In this document: positions 1 to 7,127 of the stretch, one piece after another
How the letters are laid out: each line of letters starts with the position of its first letter
How positions within the stretch are numbered: the stretch's first letter is position 1
Assembly: GCF_000967425.1 (NCBI RefSeq)
Contig: NZ_FO082820.1
Span: 2,604,001-2,668,000, forward strand
Origin: Pseudorhizobium banfieldiae
Lineage (GTDB): Bacteria; Pseudomonadota; Alphaproteobacteria; Rhizobiales; Rhizobiaceae
Length of the DNA: 64,000 bases
Direction: 5' to 3'
The notes under the pieces: model-generated
Databases searched by the model: none
What the model was told of the DNA's origin: nothing
Seen by the model: only the letters and a program-made list of their open reading frames with translations
Made by a program: the position numbers and the translations under genes

Positions 1-116
1 AACAATTAGACCGGGATTTGCCTCTCACGCAACTTCTGATATCGCCCGATCACGGTTTACGGAAAACAAAAACAGCGATGTGCGCGTATGGCGCCGTTTT
101 GGGATAGGAGTAAGAT

Positions 117-1013
117 ATGGTCGACGCGAAGATGTTGGGAAAGATCAGCTCGGCACCGGGCTTCATCGCGGCTCTCGACCAGAGCGGTGGCTCGACTCCG
201 AAGGCCCTGAGCCTCTACGGCATCTCGGAATCCGACTACCAGGGCGACGAAGAGATGTTCCGCCTGATGCATGCCATGCGCGTCCGCATCATGAGCGCGC
301 CCGCCTTTACCGGGGACAAGGTCATCGGCGCTATCCTGTTCGAACGCACCATGGATGGTGACGTCGACGGGCAGCCCGTCCCCTCCTACCTCTGGGAAAA
401 GCGCGGCGTCGTTCCGTTCCTCAAGGTCGACAAGGGCCTGGAGGCGGAGCAGAACGGCGTCCAGATGATGAAGGCCATGCCTGATCTTGATGCGCTCCTG
501 GTCCGCGGTCGCGAGAAGGGCATCTTCGGTACCAAGATGCGCTCGGTGATTGCGGAAGCCGACAAGGCAGGAATCGCCGCCGTGGTGAAGCAGCAGTTCG
601 AGGTGGGTCGCCAGATCATCGGCCAGGGCCTCGTGCCGATCATCGAGCCTGAAGTCTCGATCAAGAGCCCGACGAAGGAAGAGGCCGAGGCGATCCTGCG
701 AGATGAGATCGCGCAGCAGCTCGACAAGCTCCCGACGGGTGAGAACGTCATGCTGAAGCTGACGATCCCGACGGTGGCGGATTTCTACGCGCCGCTCATC
801 GCCCACAAGTCGGTGATCCGCGTCGTTGCCCTTTCCGGCGGCTACACCACCGCGGACGCCTGTGAGAAGCTGAGCCATAACCGTGGCATGATCGCCAGCT
901 TCTCACGCGCGCTGACGGAAAAGCTGCGCGTTTCCATGAGTGACGCGGAGTTTAATTCCAGCCTGGCCGAAACGATCGATCAGATCTACGCCGCAAGCGT
1001 CAACAAGGCCTGA
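117..1013 (+). CDS. fbaB: Class I fructose-bisphosphate aldolase
   Basis: A 298-residue protein matching the class I (Schiff-base) aldolase family of rhizobia. It interconverts fructose-1,6-bisphosphate with dihydroxyacetone phosphate and glyceraldehyde-3-phosphate in the cytoplasm. Visible family segments are the N-terminal ALDQSGGSTPKAL, the central FERTMDG and WEKRGVVPFLK, and the LKLTIP stretch that carries a likely active-site lysine. The length is normal. The start at 117 has a GGAG ribosome site about seven bases upstream. In rhizobia this gene usually follows tkt-gap-pgk; that part would lie left of the window, so I cannot confirm it here. A strong terminator follows at 1078-1105. Confidence 0.93.
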   Translation: MVDAKMLGKISSAPGFIAALDQSGGSTPKALSLYGISESDYQGDEEMFRLMHAMRVRIMSAPAFTGDKVIGAILFERTMDGDVDGQPVPSYLWEKRGVVPFLKVDKGLEAEQNGVQMMKAMPDLDALLVRGREKGIFGTKMRSVIAEADKAGIAAVVKQQFEVGRQIIGQGLVPIIEPEVSIKSPTKEEAEAILRDEIAQQLDKLPTGENVMLKLTIPTVADFYAPLIAHKSVIRVVALSGGYTTADACEKLSHNRGMIASFSRALTEKLRVSMSDAEFNSSLAETIDQIYAASVNKA

Positions 1014-1077
1014 GGCCAGGCCGAAGCCAGCGGCAGGAATGCGAAGGCTTCTTGGCGGACCACCCGCACATATCATA

Positions 1078-1105
1078 GGCCGCGCCGTCATCGGCGCGGC
1101 CTTTT
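1078..1105 (+). terminator. Rho-independent terminator after the aldolase gene
   Basis: A perfect 10-bp stem (GGCCGCGCCG / CGGCGCGGCC, 1078-1087 with 1092-1101) with a 4-base loop is followed directly by TTTT. It sits 65 bases past the aldolase stop codon and ends that transcript. Confidence 0.85.
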
Positions 1106-1127
1106 CCGTGATCGATCCAGGAAGCGG

Positions 1128-1289
1128 CTAGGTCAGGTCCCTCGCCAGCAGGGTCACGGCCCAGATCACGATCGCAGCCACGGCGATCTTCCAGAAATCG
1201 GCTCTGCGCCTCAGCCCCGGCAGCCCGAGCGGCCTGATGATATGGACCAGCATGGCTAGCAGCAGAAGGAGACCGATCGCCTTCGTCAT
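1128..1289 (-). CDS. Small two-helix membrane protein, function unknown
   Basis: A 53-residue protein that begins MTKAIGLLLLLAML and has two hydrophobic segments (about residues 4-15 and 33-48) flanking an Arg-rich loop (GLRRR). This is the shape of a small inner-membrane protein. I chose the start at 1289 because a GGGAG ribosome site lies nine bases upstream; a frame extending to 1346 has no such support. It is convergent with the aldolase and divergent from the MFS gene. I do not recognise a family. Confidence 0.6.
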   Translation of the reverse strand: MTKAIGLLLLLAMLVHIIRPLGLPGLRRRADFWKIAVAAIVIWAVTLLARDLT

Positions 1290-1474
1290 TGAATATCTCC
1301 CAAGCACCAGCTCCGTCACAGGCTGGTCATCTTTGCTGGCCACCAATGCGCAGCACCGAATCGGCTATGCCGGAACGTTGTCACCGCCCGTTAATCCTCG
1401 ATTGACGGCAGACGCAACATATAATCCCCTGTCCCTCCCGAAGCCTGCTGGATGGAAGAAGCTGGTCATGAACG

Positions 1475-2752
1475 ATGCGACGTAATCTCCTCCCCATTCT
1501 GGCGCTCCTGACGAGCACGCTCTTCCTGTTCCTCGGCAACGGGCTGCAGGGTCTGCTGCTCCCGGTCCGCGGCTCGGCCGAAGGCTATTCGAACGAGATC
1601 CTCGGCCTGATCGGCACCACCTGGGCGACGGGTTTCGTCGTCGGCTGCTTCGTCGCTCCGAACCTCGTGCGCCGCATCGGCCATGTGCGTGCGTTTGCGG
1701 GTTTCGGGGCCCTCATATGCCTCAACGTCCTGCTCACCGGCATCCTCGTCGACCAGACGGCCTGGCTGATCCTGCGTGCCGTTACCGGCTTCTGCACCGC
1801 CGGCACCTCGATGATCATCGAAAGCTGGCTGAACGAGCGCGCCACGAACGAGAGCCGGGGGGCGATCTTCTCCTTCTATATCTCGATCACCCTGTTCGGT
1901 GTGGTCGGCGGGCAGATGATGGTGCCCTTTGCAGACGTGTCGACACCCATCCTGTTCATGATCTGCGGCATCCTCTACTGCCTTGCGATCATCCCGACAG
2001 CCGTATCGAGGGCAGCGTCACCACAGCCCCTGAAGCGCGTGCGGCTTGACCTCAAGGGCCTTTACCGGAACTCGCCCGTTTCCTTCATCGCCATCCTGCT
2101 GATCGGAACCGCCAATGGCGCCTATGGCACGCTGGTGGCGGTTTTCGGTGCCCGCGCCGGACTGACGGAAGACATGATCGCAATCATGGTCAGTGTCACG
2201 ATCCTGGCCGGTGCCGTGGCGCAGTTCCCTGCGGGCCGCCTGTCGGACCGCATGGACCGCCGATATGTCCTCGCAGGCCTGGCAGGCCTTGGAGCGGTCG
2301 CCGGCGTAGGATTGAGCGTCTTCCAGCCCGCAAACGTCTACATGATCCTGATCCTTGTCAGCCTCTATGGAGCGGCGGCCAACGCACTTTATCCCATTGC
2401 TGTCGCCCATGCGAACGACCATGCCTCGTCCGAAGATTTCGTGAAGATTTCCGGTGGTCTGCTCCTCCTCTACGGAGTGGGCACGATAATCGGGCCGTCC
2501 CTCGGCGGTCCGGTCATGACCTGGCTCGGCCCCCACGCGCTCTTCGCCGTCACCGCGCTTTCCCATATCCTGGTGACCGCCTATGCGATCTTCAGAAGCC
2601 GGATCAGGGCGCCGGTACCGGTGGAGGAACGCGACAGCTATGCCGGCTCGCCGGCACTTGCGCCTTCCTTGACGACTCCGGAGAGCCTGCTGCTTAATCC
2701 TCGTGCGGCCGAAGGCGGCAGTGATCAGGATCAGGAGAGGACAGCGTCATGA
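1475..2752 (+). CDS. MFS transporter
   Basis: A 425-residue protein with about twelve hydrophobic segments and the loop motif GRLSDRMDRR (between helices 8 and 9), typical of the major facilitator superfamily. An N-terminal helix pair carries NGLQGLLLPVRG and an acidic residue cluster (IIESWLNERAT) follows helix 5, as in the YcaD/TetA-like group of sugar or drug permeases. The substrate cannot be read from sequence. The C-terminal 50 residues are a hydrophilic tail (Ser/Pro/Glu-rich). The stop overlaps the next gene by four bases (ATGA), so the two are translationally coupled. Confidence 0.85.
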   Translation: MRRNLLPILALLTSTLFLFLGNGLQGLLLPVRGSAEGYSNEILGLIGTTWATGFVVGCFVAPNLVRRIGHVRAFAGFGALICLNVLLTGILVDQTAWLILRAVTGFCTAGTSMIIESWLNERATNESRGAIFSFYISITLFGVVGGQMMVPFADVSTPILFMICGILYCLAIIPTAVSRAASPQPLKRVRLDLKGLYRNSPVSFIAILLIGTANGAYGTLVAVFGARAGLTEDMIAIMVSVTILAGAVAQFPAGRLSDRMDRRYVLAGLAGLGAVAGVGLSVFQPANVYMILILVSLYGAAANALYPIAVAHANDHASSEDFVKISGGLLLLYGVGTIIGPSLGGPVMTWLGPHALFAVTALSHILVTAYAIFRSRIRAPVPVEERDSYAGSPALAPSLTTPESLLLNPRAAEGGSDQDQERTAS

Positions 2753-2940
2753 GCTTCATGGATGACGACAGACCGAAGAAGCCGGTTTCCCACGAGATCG
2801 GTTGCGAACTGGACGCCCTGTCGGCCGATGAACTCGACAGGCGAATTGCACTCCTGCAGGACGAAATCCGTCGCCTGGAGGCGGAAAAGCAGAAGAAAGC
2901 AGCCGGCCGACGCGCTGCGGACAGTTTCTTCCGCTCCTGA
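2749..2940 (+). CDS. DUF1192 family protein
   Basis: A 63-residue soluble protein. The core 'LSADELDRRIALLQDEI' followed by 'RRLEAEKQKK' is the short coiled-coil hairpin of the DUF1192 family, which is common in alphaproteobacteria and has no known biochemical role. It starts inside the stop codon of the MFS gene (ATGA overlap), so it is probably translated from the same mRNA. No transmembrane segment or signal peptide is present. Confidence 0.85.
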   Translation: MSFMDDDRPKKPVSHEIGCELDALSADELDRRIALLQDEIRRLEAEKQKKAAGRRAADSFFRS

Positions 2941-2979
2941 TGTGCAGGAACGGGACTTTATCCTGAATCCTTTCTTTCT

Positions 2980-2994
2980 TTAACCGGATGTTAA
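2980..2994 (+). promoter_or_regulatory. CtrA box 1 (TTAA-N7-TTAA)
   Basis: TTAA at 2980-2983, seven bases, then TTAA at 2991-2994, with a third TTAA at 2998-3001. The spacing is the canonical CtrA-binding arrangement. It lies about 100 bases ahead of a terminator and 30-40 bases ahead of the first of three hairpins. The direction of regulation is inferred. Confidence 0.6.
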
Positions 2995-3007
2995 TCATTA
3001 ACGTAGA

Positions 3008-3117
3008 GGATGATGAACATCCGGGCTTCCTGGATTCAGACGGTTTCACCGCGTGGCGAATAGGTCTGACTTTCTCCCTGTTTTACCTTGAGAGCCGCTT
3101 TCGCGGCTCTTCTTTTT
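3008..3117 (+). ncRNA. Candidate trans-acting small RNA preceded by a CtrA box
   Basis: About 110 bases with the layout of a bacterial sRNA. Hairpin 1 is ATCC/GGAT (3019-3035). Hairpin 2 is TCAGAC/GTCTGA (3036-3069). A pyrimidine-rich single-stranded segment (3069-3088, CTTTCTCCCTGTTTTACC) of the kind bound by Hfq follows, then a terminator hairpin with a U-tract (3091-3117). It has no coding potential. The 5' end is a guess from the CtrA box at 2980-2994. The three-stem-loop shape resembles what is described for the Sinorhizobium sRNA GspR, which targets ctrA mRNA, but I cannot verify that they are homologous. Alternatively it is simply the 3' end of the MFS-DUF1192 mRNA. Confidence 0.4.
3091..3117 (+). 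terminator. Rho-independent terminator upstream of rcdA
   Basis: Stem AGAGCCGC / GCGGCTCT (3091-3098 with 3103-3110), a 4-base loop TTTC, then TCTTTTT. It terminates either the DUF1192 transcript or the candidate small RNA, and insulates rcdA. Confidence 0.85.
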
Positions 3118-3142
3118 GGCGTTCCAAGCAAAGGTGTGGGTA

Positions 3143-3185
3143 TTAACCCTTCCTTAAGAAACGCCTTGCGGTTTCCCGCTATAAA
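3143..3185 (+). promoter_or_regulatory. Probable CtrA-dependent rcdA promoter
   Basis: An exact TTAA-CCCTTCC-TTAA CtrA box (3143-3157) is followed 22 bases later by TATAAA (3180-3185), a good -10 element. The box would therefore cover the -35 region, the position from which CtrA activates promoters in Caulobacter. A further TTAAC half-site lies at 3193. The gene start at 3275 would give a leader of about 80 bases. Confidence 0.6.
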
Positions 3186-3274
3186 CCCCATCTTAACTTC
3201 GAGAAGAGGCGCCAGGGAACTTTCCTTTCCCGCGGTCATTGCCTGTATTGTGATGCGTTAGCAGGATGATTTCG

Positions 3275-3784
3275 ATGTCCGAACACGGATTGAACACTGT
3301 CAACTTCGCAGGCCGCGCCGCAGCCTCGTCGCAGTTCAAGGCGCTATATACCGAGGGCATGTCGCTGGTCGAAGAGACCGCGAGCTACCTCGATGGCCCC
3401 GGTCGCGCCGCCTCCAAGGTCCTGCCGCGTGTGGCTTCGGTCCTCTACGCAGCCGAATCCATGCGCCTGACCACCCGCCTGATGCAGATGGCCTCGTGGC
3501 TCCTGCTGCAGCGCGCCGTCAACAATGGCGAGATGAGCCGCGATCAGGTCCTTGCCGAAAAGAACAAGGTCCGCCTCGATGGCTTCAACGTCGACAAGAA
3601 CGCGCCGGGCTGGCTCGACCTGCCCGAAGGCTTCCGTGACCTTGTCGAGCGTTCGCTGCGATTGCAGAATCGCGTCGCCCTGCTCGATCGTGAAATTTAC
3701 CGCCCGGGCGACGCCCCAGTGCCGAGCAACGAGAATGGCGTTCGTGCCCAGTTGAACCTGCTGCACACAGCCTTCGGCGCCTGA
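3275..3784 (+). CDS. rcdA: DUF1465 family protein, RcdA-type regulator of CtrA degradation
   Basis: A 169-residue protein of the DUF1465 family, whose Caulobacter member RcdA is an adaptor that, with CpdR, helps deliver CtrA and other substrates to the ClpXP protease during the cell cycle. The sequence has the expected helical core (FKALYTEGMSLVEETASYLD, then SMRLTTRLMQMASWLLLQRA). I chose ATG 3275 over 3266 because the AGGA ribosome site gives proper spacing only for 3275. The upstream CtrA box suggests that CtrA controls its own degradation factor. A terminator follows at 3807-3831. Cell-cycle function in this organism is inferred from family membership. Confidence 0.85.
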   Translation: MSEHGLNTVNFAGRAAASSQFKALYTEGMSLVEETASYLDGPGRAASKVLPRVASVLYAAESMRLTTRLMQMASWLLLQRAVNNGEMSRDQVLAEKNKVRLDGFNVDKNAPGWLDLPEGFRDLVERSLRLQNRVALLDREIYRPGDAPVPSNENGVRAQLNLLHTAFGA

Positions 3785-3806
3785 AAATACTGACGCTTTC
3801 GCGAAA

Positions 3807-3831
3807 GGCGGGTTATGGCCCGCCTTTTTTT
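3807..3831 (+). terminator. rcdA terminator
   Basis: Stem GGCGGG / CCCGCC (3807-3812 with 3819-3824), a 6-base loop, then seven T. It is 23 bases beyond the rcdA stop. Confidence 0.9.
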
Positions 3832-3853
3832 GTTTTGCGCCAACCGCTGGGCA

Positions 3854-3878
3854 CAAAAAAACCCGGCCGGAGCCGGGT
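3854..3878 (-). terminator. rpmE terminator
   Basis: On the minus strand, stem ACCCGGC / GCCGGGT (3872-3878 with 3861-3867) is followed by a run of seven T (AAAAAAA at 3855-3861 on the plus strand). It lies just beyond the rpmE stop, facing the rcdA terminator. Confidence 0.9.
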
Positions 3879-3904
3879 CTTTCAAAACTGATTCAGCACA
3901 AGGC

Positions 3905-4126
3905 TTAGAGGCCGAGGCCGCCGAAGCGCTTGTTGAACTTGGAAACGCGGCCGCCGCGGTCCATGAGCTGCTGGTTGCCGCCGGTCCAGGCCGGGTGCGA
4001 CTTCGGATCGATTTCAAGGTTCATGGTGGCGCCTTCCGAACCCCAGGTCGAGCGGGTTTCGTACTCGGTGCCGTCGGTCATGACGACCTTGATCGTGTGG
4101 TATTGCGGATGGATGTCAGCCTTCAT
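3905..4126 (-). CDS. rpmE: 50S ribosomal protein L31
   Basis: A 73-residue ribosomal protein L31. It starts [10 protein letters not shown] and ends [16 protein letters not shown], both family signatures. It contains no cysteine, so it is the zinc-independent (C-minus) form; zinc-binding L31 would carry a CxxC pair near residues 16-18 and another further on. The start at 4126 gives the conserved N-terminus; the frame extends to 4186 without homology. It stands alone, divergent from the ABC transporter and with its own terminator. Confidence 0.95.
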   Translation of the reverse strand: MKADIHPQYHTIKVVMTDGTEYETRSTWGSEGATMNLEIDPKSHPAWTGGNQQLMDRGGRVSKFNKRFGGLGL

Positions 4127-4309
4127 GTCGATAATCCTGCGCTGCGAGGTCCATATGTCGCAATTGCGATCGCAGACCCTCTTCAATAAATGAAGCCGCA
4201 GACCGGCTGGCCACGGCTTCCCAATTCGATGCGGAGCCTATACAGGAAGGGCGCCGGAAGCACAAGTGGCGCCGGTCTCAGAAAAGAGTCCGATCGCTCT
4301 GGGGGTAAA

Positions 4310-6112
4310 GTGGCGTATTCAGAAGACAGACAGCCGAAAGGCAAGGCGATCCGACCGCTGGCAAGGCTTCTTCCCTATCTGTCCCGCTATCGCGGCCTCG
4401 TCATGGGGGCCCTCTTCGCCCTCGTCCTTTCCGCCGCAACAACCCTTGCCCTTCCACTCGCAGTCCGGCGTATGGTGGATCACGGCTTCGCCGCCGCCGA
4501 CGGCAGCTTCATCAACAACTACTTCGGCATGCTGCTCGGGCTGGCCACGCTTCTCGCACTGGCGAGCGCGCTTCGCTACTATTTCGTGATCACAGTGGGA
4601 GAACGTGTGGTTGCGGATCTTCGCCGCGACGTCTTCGCGCGCGTCACCAGCCTTTCGCCGGCCTTTTTCGACGTCAACCAGTCTGGCGAGATCGTCTCGC
4701 GCCTTATCGCCGACACCACCCAGATCAAGTCCGCTTTCGGATCGGCGGCCTCTCAGGCGCTGCGCAACACCATCCTCTGTCTCGGGGCGATGGCCATGAT
4801 GATCTACACGAGCCCGCAGCTCTCGGGGCTCGCTCTCGGCGCCATTCCGGTCATCGTCTTCCCGCTGGTCGCCTTCGGGCGCTCCGTCCGCAAGCGCTCG
4901 CGCGCTGCACAGGATACACTCGCCCGCACCTCCGCCTTCGCATCCGAGACGATCGGCGCGACCCGAACGGTCCAGGCCTTCAACGGCGAGGCCGCCGCCA
5001 CCGCCCGCTATGCCGCTACCGTCGAGGATGCATTCGCCGCGGCCCGGGCCGCGATCCGCTCGCGGGCGCTTCTGACCGGCTTTGCGATCTTCATGGTATT
5101 CGGCAGCATTGTCGGCGTGTTGTGGTACGGCGCCCAGAATGTGCTGGCCGGTACGATGACGGCAGGGACGCTTGGCCAGTTCGTCCTCTACTCGGTGATT
5201 GCCGCAAGCGCGCTTGGCCAGTTGTCGGAAGTCTGGGGCGAACTTTCACAGGCCGGCGGCGCCGCCGAACGCCTGACGGAACTGCTGCACGAGATCCCGG
5301 CGGTCTGCGAGCCTGCCTCGCCCATCCCCCTGCCGAGGCCGCCGCGCGGTGCCGTCACCTTCGAGAACGTCTCCTTCGCCTACCCCTCCCGCGAGAACAG
5401 CGTGACGCTGAACGGGCTCTCGCTCGATGTCCGCCCCGGCGAGACGGTCGCGATCGTCGGCCCTTCCGGCGCCGGCAAGAGCACGATATTCTCTCTTCTG
5501 CTGCGCTTCTACGATCCCGTCTCCGGAACCATACGCCTGGACGGTATCGACCTGAGGGAGGCGTCGCTCTCCGACATCCGCAGCCGTCTCGCGCTCGTAC
5601 CGCAGGACGTGACGATTTTTGCCGCCTCCATCCACGACAACATCGCCTTTGGCAGCACCGGCGTCAGCCGGGACGCCGTGCGTGCCGCCGCCATTGCTGC
5701 GCAGGCACACGAATTCATCGAGAGGCTCGACAGCGGCTATGACACGCTTGCCGGCGAGCGCGGCGTCACCCTCTCCGGAGGGCAGCGGCAGCGCATTGCC
5801 ATCGCCCGCGCCATCCTGCGCGACGCGCCGGTCCTGCTCCTCGACGAGGCAACCTCTGCCCTTGACGCCGAAAGCGAGACACTGGTGCAGAAGGCGCTCG
5901 ACGGGCTGATGAAGGAGCGGACGACACTGGTGATCGCCCACCGCCTTGCGACCGTCCTGAAGGCGGACCGCATCCTCGTCATGGACGAGGGCCGGATCGT
6001 CGAGGAAGGAACGCATCAAAGCCTCGTGGCCAAGGGCGGCCTTTATGCCCGGCTGGCGCGGCTGCAGTTCCACGACATCGATCGCGAGGCCGTCAGCGCT
6101 CCGTTAGCTTGA
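4310..6112 (+). CDS. ABC transporter, fused permease and ATPase (exporter type)
   Basis: About 600 residues when started at GTG 4310 (VAYSEDRQPK). The transmembrane domain (about residues 20-300, six helices) is of the ABC type-1 exporter class, followed by one ATPase domain (about 345-585). Walker A is GPSGAGKST, Q-loop LVPQDVT, signature LSGGQRQ, Walker B VLLLDEATSALD and H-loop IAHRL, so the ATPase looks active. It would work as a homodimer in the inner membrane, like MsbA/LmrA; the substrate (lipid, drug or peptide) is unknown. The frame is open back to 4190, but those 40 residues look non-coding. The 3' end overlaps the convergent OmpA-like gene by 20 bases. Confidence 0.88.
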   Translation: MAYSEDRQPKGKAIRPLARLLPYLSRYRGLVMGALFALVLSAATTLALPLAVRRMVDHGFAAADGSFINNYFGMLLGLATLLALASALRYYFVITVGERVVADLRRDVFARVTSLSPAFFDVNQSGEIVSRLIADTTQIKSAFGSAASQALRNTILCLGAMAMMIYTSPQLSGLALGAIPVIVFPLVAFGRSVRKRSRAAQDTLARTSAFASETIGATRTVQAFNGEAAATARYAATVEDAFAAARAAIRSRALLTGFAIFMVFGSIVGVLWYGAQNVLAGTMTAGTLGQFVLYSVIAASALGQLSEVWGELSQAGGAAERLTELLHEIPAVCEPASPIPLPRPPRGAVTFENVSFAYPSRENSVTLNGLSLDVRPGETVAIVGPSGAGKSTIFSLLLRFYDPVSGTIRLDGIDLREASLSDIRSRLALVPQDVTIFAASIHDNIAFGSTGVSRDAVRAAAIAAQAHEFIERLDSGYDTLAGERGVTLSGGQRQRIAIARAILRDAPVLLLDEATSALDAESETLVQKALDGLMKERTTLVIAHRLATVLKADRILVMDEGRIVEEGTHQSLVAKGGLYARLARLQFHDIDREAVSAPLA

Positions 6113-7124
6113 GCTCGATGCGCCGGTTCTGGTTTCGAGCCTCCGGGGCATCGCCCTCCGCTATCGGCTGGAACTCACCGAAACCGGCAGCCACCAGCCG
6201 GTTGGCCGGCACGCCCTGCTCGATCAGGTATTTCACTACGGACGTCGCACGCGCCGACGATAGCTCCCAGTTGTCGCGATAGCGCCCCGTGCCGGAAAGC
6301 GGCGCGTTGTCGGTGTGGCCATCGACGCGCAGGACCCAGTTGATCTCCGCCGGTATCTCCTTGGCAAGATCGAGAAGCGCTTCGGCAAGCTTGGCCATTT
6401 CCGCACGACCCGCCTCGTCCAATTCGCTTCCGCCGACTGGAAACAGGACTTCAGACTGGAAGACGAAACGGTCGCCGACGATGCGGATGTTCTCGCGGTC
6501 GGAGAGGATTTCGCGCAGACGCCCAAAGAAGTCTGAGCGATAGCGGTTGAGCTCCTGCACCCGCTGCGCCAGCGCCACGTTCAGACGTCGGCCGAGGTCG
6601 GCGATCTGCGCCTGTGATGCCTGGTCCTTCGCCTCCGAAGCCTGCAGCGCCTGCTCCACCGCCGCAATCTGCGCCCGCAAGGCGGCGATCTGCTGGTTCA
6701 GAAGCTCGATCTGGCTCATCGCCCGCGCGCTGACCTGCTGTTCCTCGTTGAGATCCTGTGTCAGCTGGCCGATCCGCGCATTCGCGGCGTCGCTCGTGCC
6801 GGCACCCTGGTCGAGCAGCGCCTGCAGGCGAGACCTCTCGCTCTCGGAACTCGCCAGCGAGGACTGCAGGTTGGCGAGCGTGTCCTCGAGATCCTGCGCA
6901 TTTCCCTTCTCCAGGGCCAGAAGCTCGGTGAGTTCCGCAATCTGGCTGTTCAGCCGGTTCAGCACCTCGTCGCGTCCGGTGATCTCGCGGCTGAGCAGGA
7001 ACTGCGCCAGCACGAAGACGGTAAGCAGGAACATGATGGCCAGCAGCAGGGTCGACAGGGCATCGACAAAACCCGGCCAGTAGTCGACGCCGCGCTCGCG
7101 TCGGCGGTTCTTGACGAGCGCCAT
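6093..7124 (-). CDS. MotB/OmpA-like peptidoglycan-binding protein
   Basis: A 343-residue protein in three parts. It has one transmembrane helix near the N-terminus (about 20-45, VDALSTLLLAIMFLLTVFV, with the Asp typical of proton-channel partners). A long coiled coil (about 50-190, rich in Gln/Ala/Glu/Leu heptads) follows. The C-terminus is an OmpA/MotB-type domain (about 210-340) with VDGHTDN and NRRIELKL motifs for peptidoglycan binding. It follows the MotA/TolQ-like gene by three bases, and the two probably form a proton-driven complex spanning the envelope. There are no flagellar genes nearby, so a flagellar stator role is unlikely. It resembles ZorB in architecture, but no Zorya effector genes are adjacent. 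Confidence 0.82.
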   Translation of the reverse strand: MALVKNRRRERGVDYWPGFVDALSTLLLAIMFLLTVFVLAQFLLSREITGRDEVLNRLNSQIAELTELLALEKGNAQDLEDTLANLQSSLASSESERSRLQALLDQGAGTSDAANARIGQLTQDLNEEQQVSARAMSQIELLNQQIAALRAQIAAVEQALQASEAKDQASQAQIADLGRRLNVALAQRVQELNRYRSDFFGRLREILSDRENIRIVGDRFVFQSEVLFPVGGSELDEAGRAEMAKLAEALLDLAKEIPAEINWVLRVDGHTDNAPLSGTGRYRDNWELSSARATSVVKYLIEQGVPANRLVAAGFGEFQPIAEGDAPEARNQNRRIELKLTER

Positions 7125-7127
7125 CGG

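Larger units (their letters stand above)
2941..3274. promoter_or_regulatory. CtrA-box-rich intergenic region upstream of rcdA
   Basis: A 334-base gene-free stretch. It contains two exact TTAA-N7-TTAA motifs (2980-2994 and 3143-3157), matching the CtrA-binding consensus, plus further TTAA half-sites at 2998 and 3193. Two GANTC (CcrM methylation) sites flank the first box, GAATC at 2965 and GATTC at 3033. A terminator at 3091-3117 splits the region in two: a possible sRNA unit on the left, and the rcdA promoter on the right with TATAAA at 3180-3185. No coding frame in it looks real. Confidence 0.7.
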
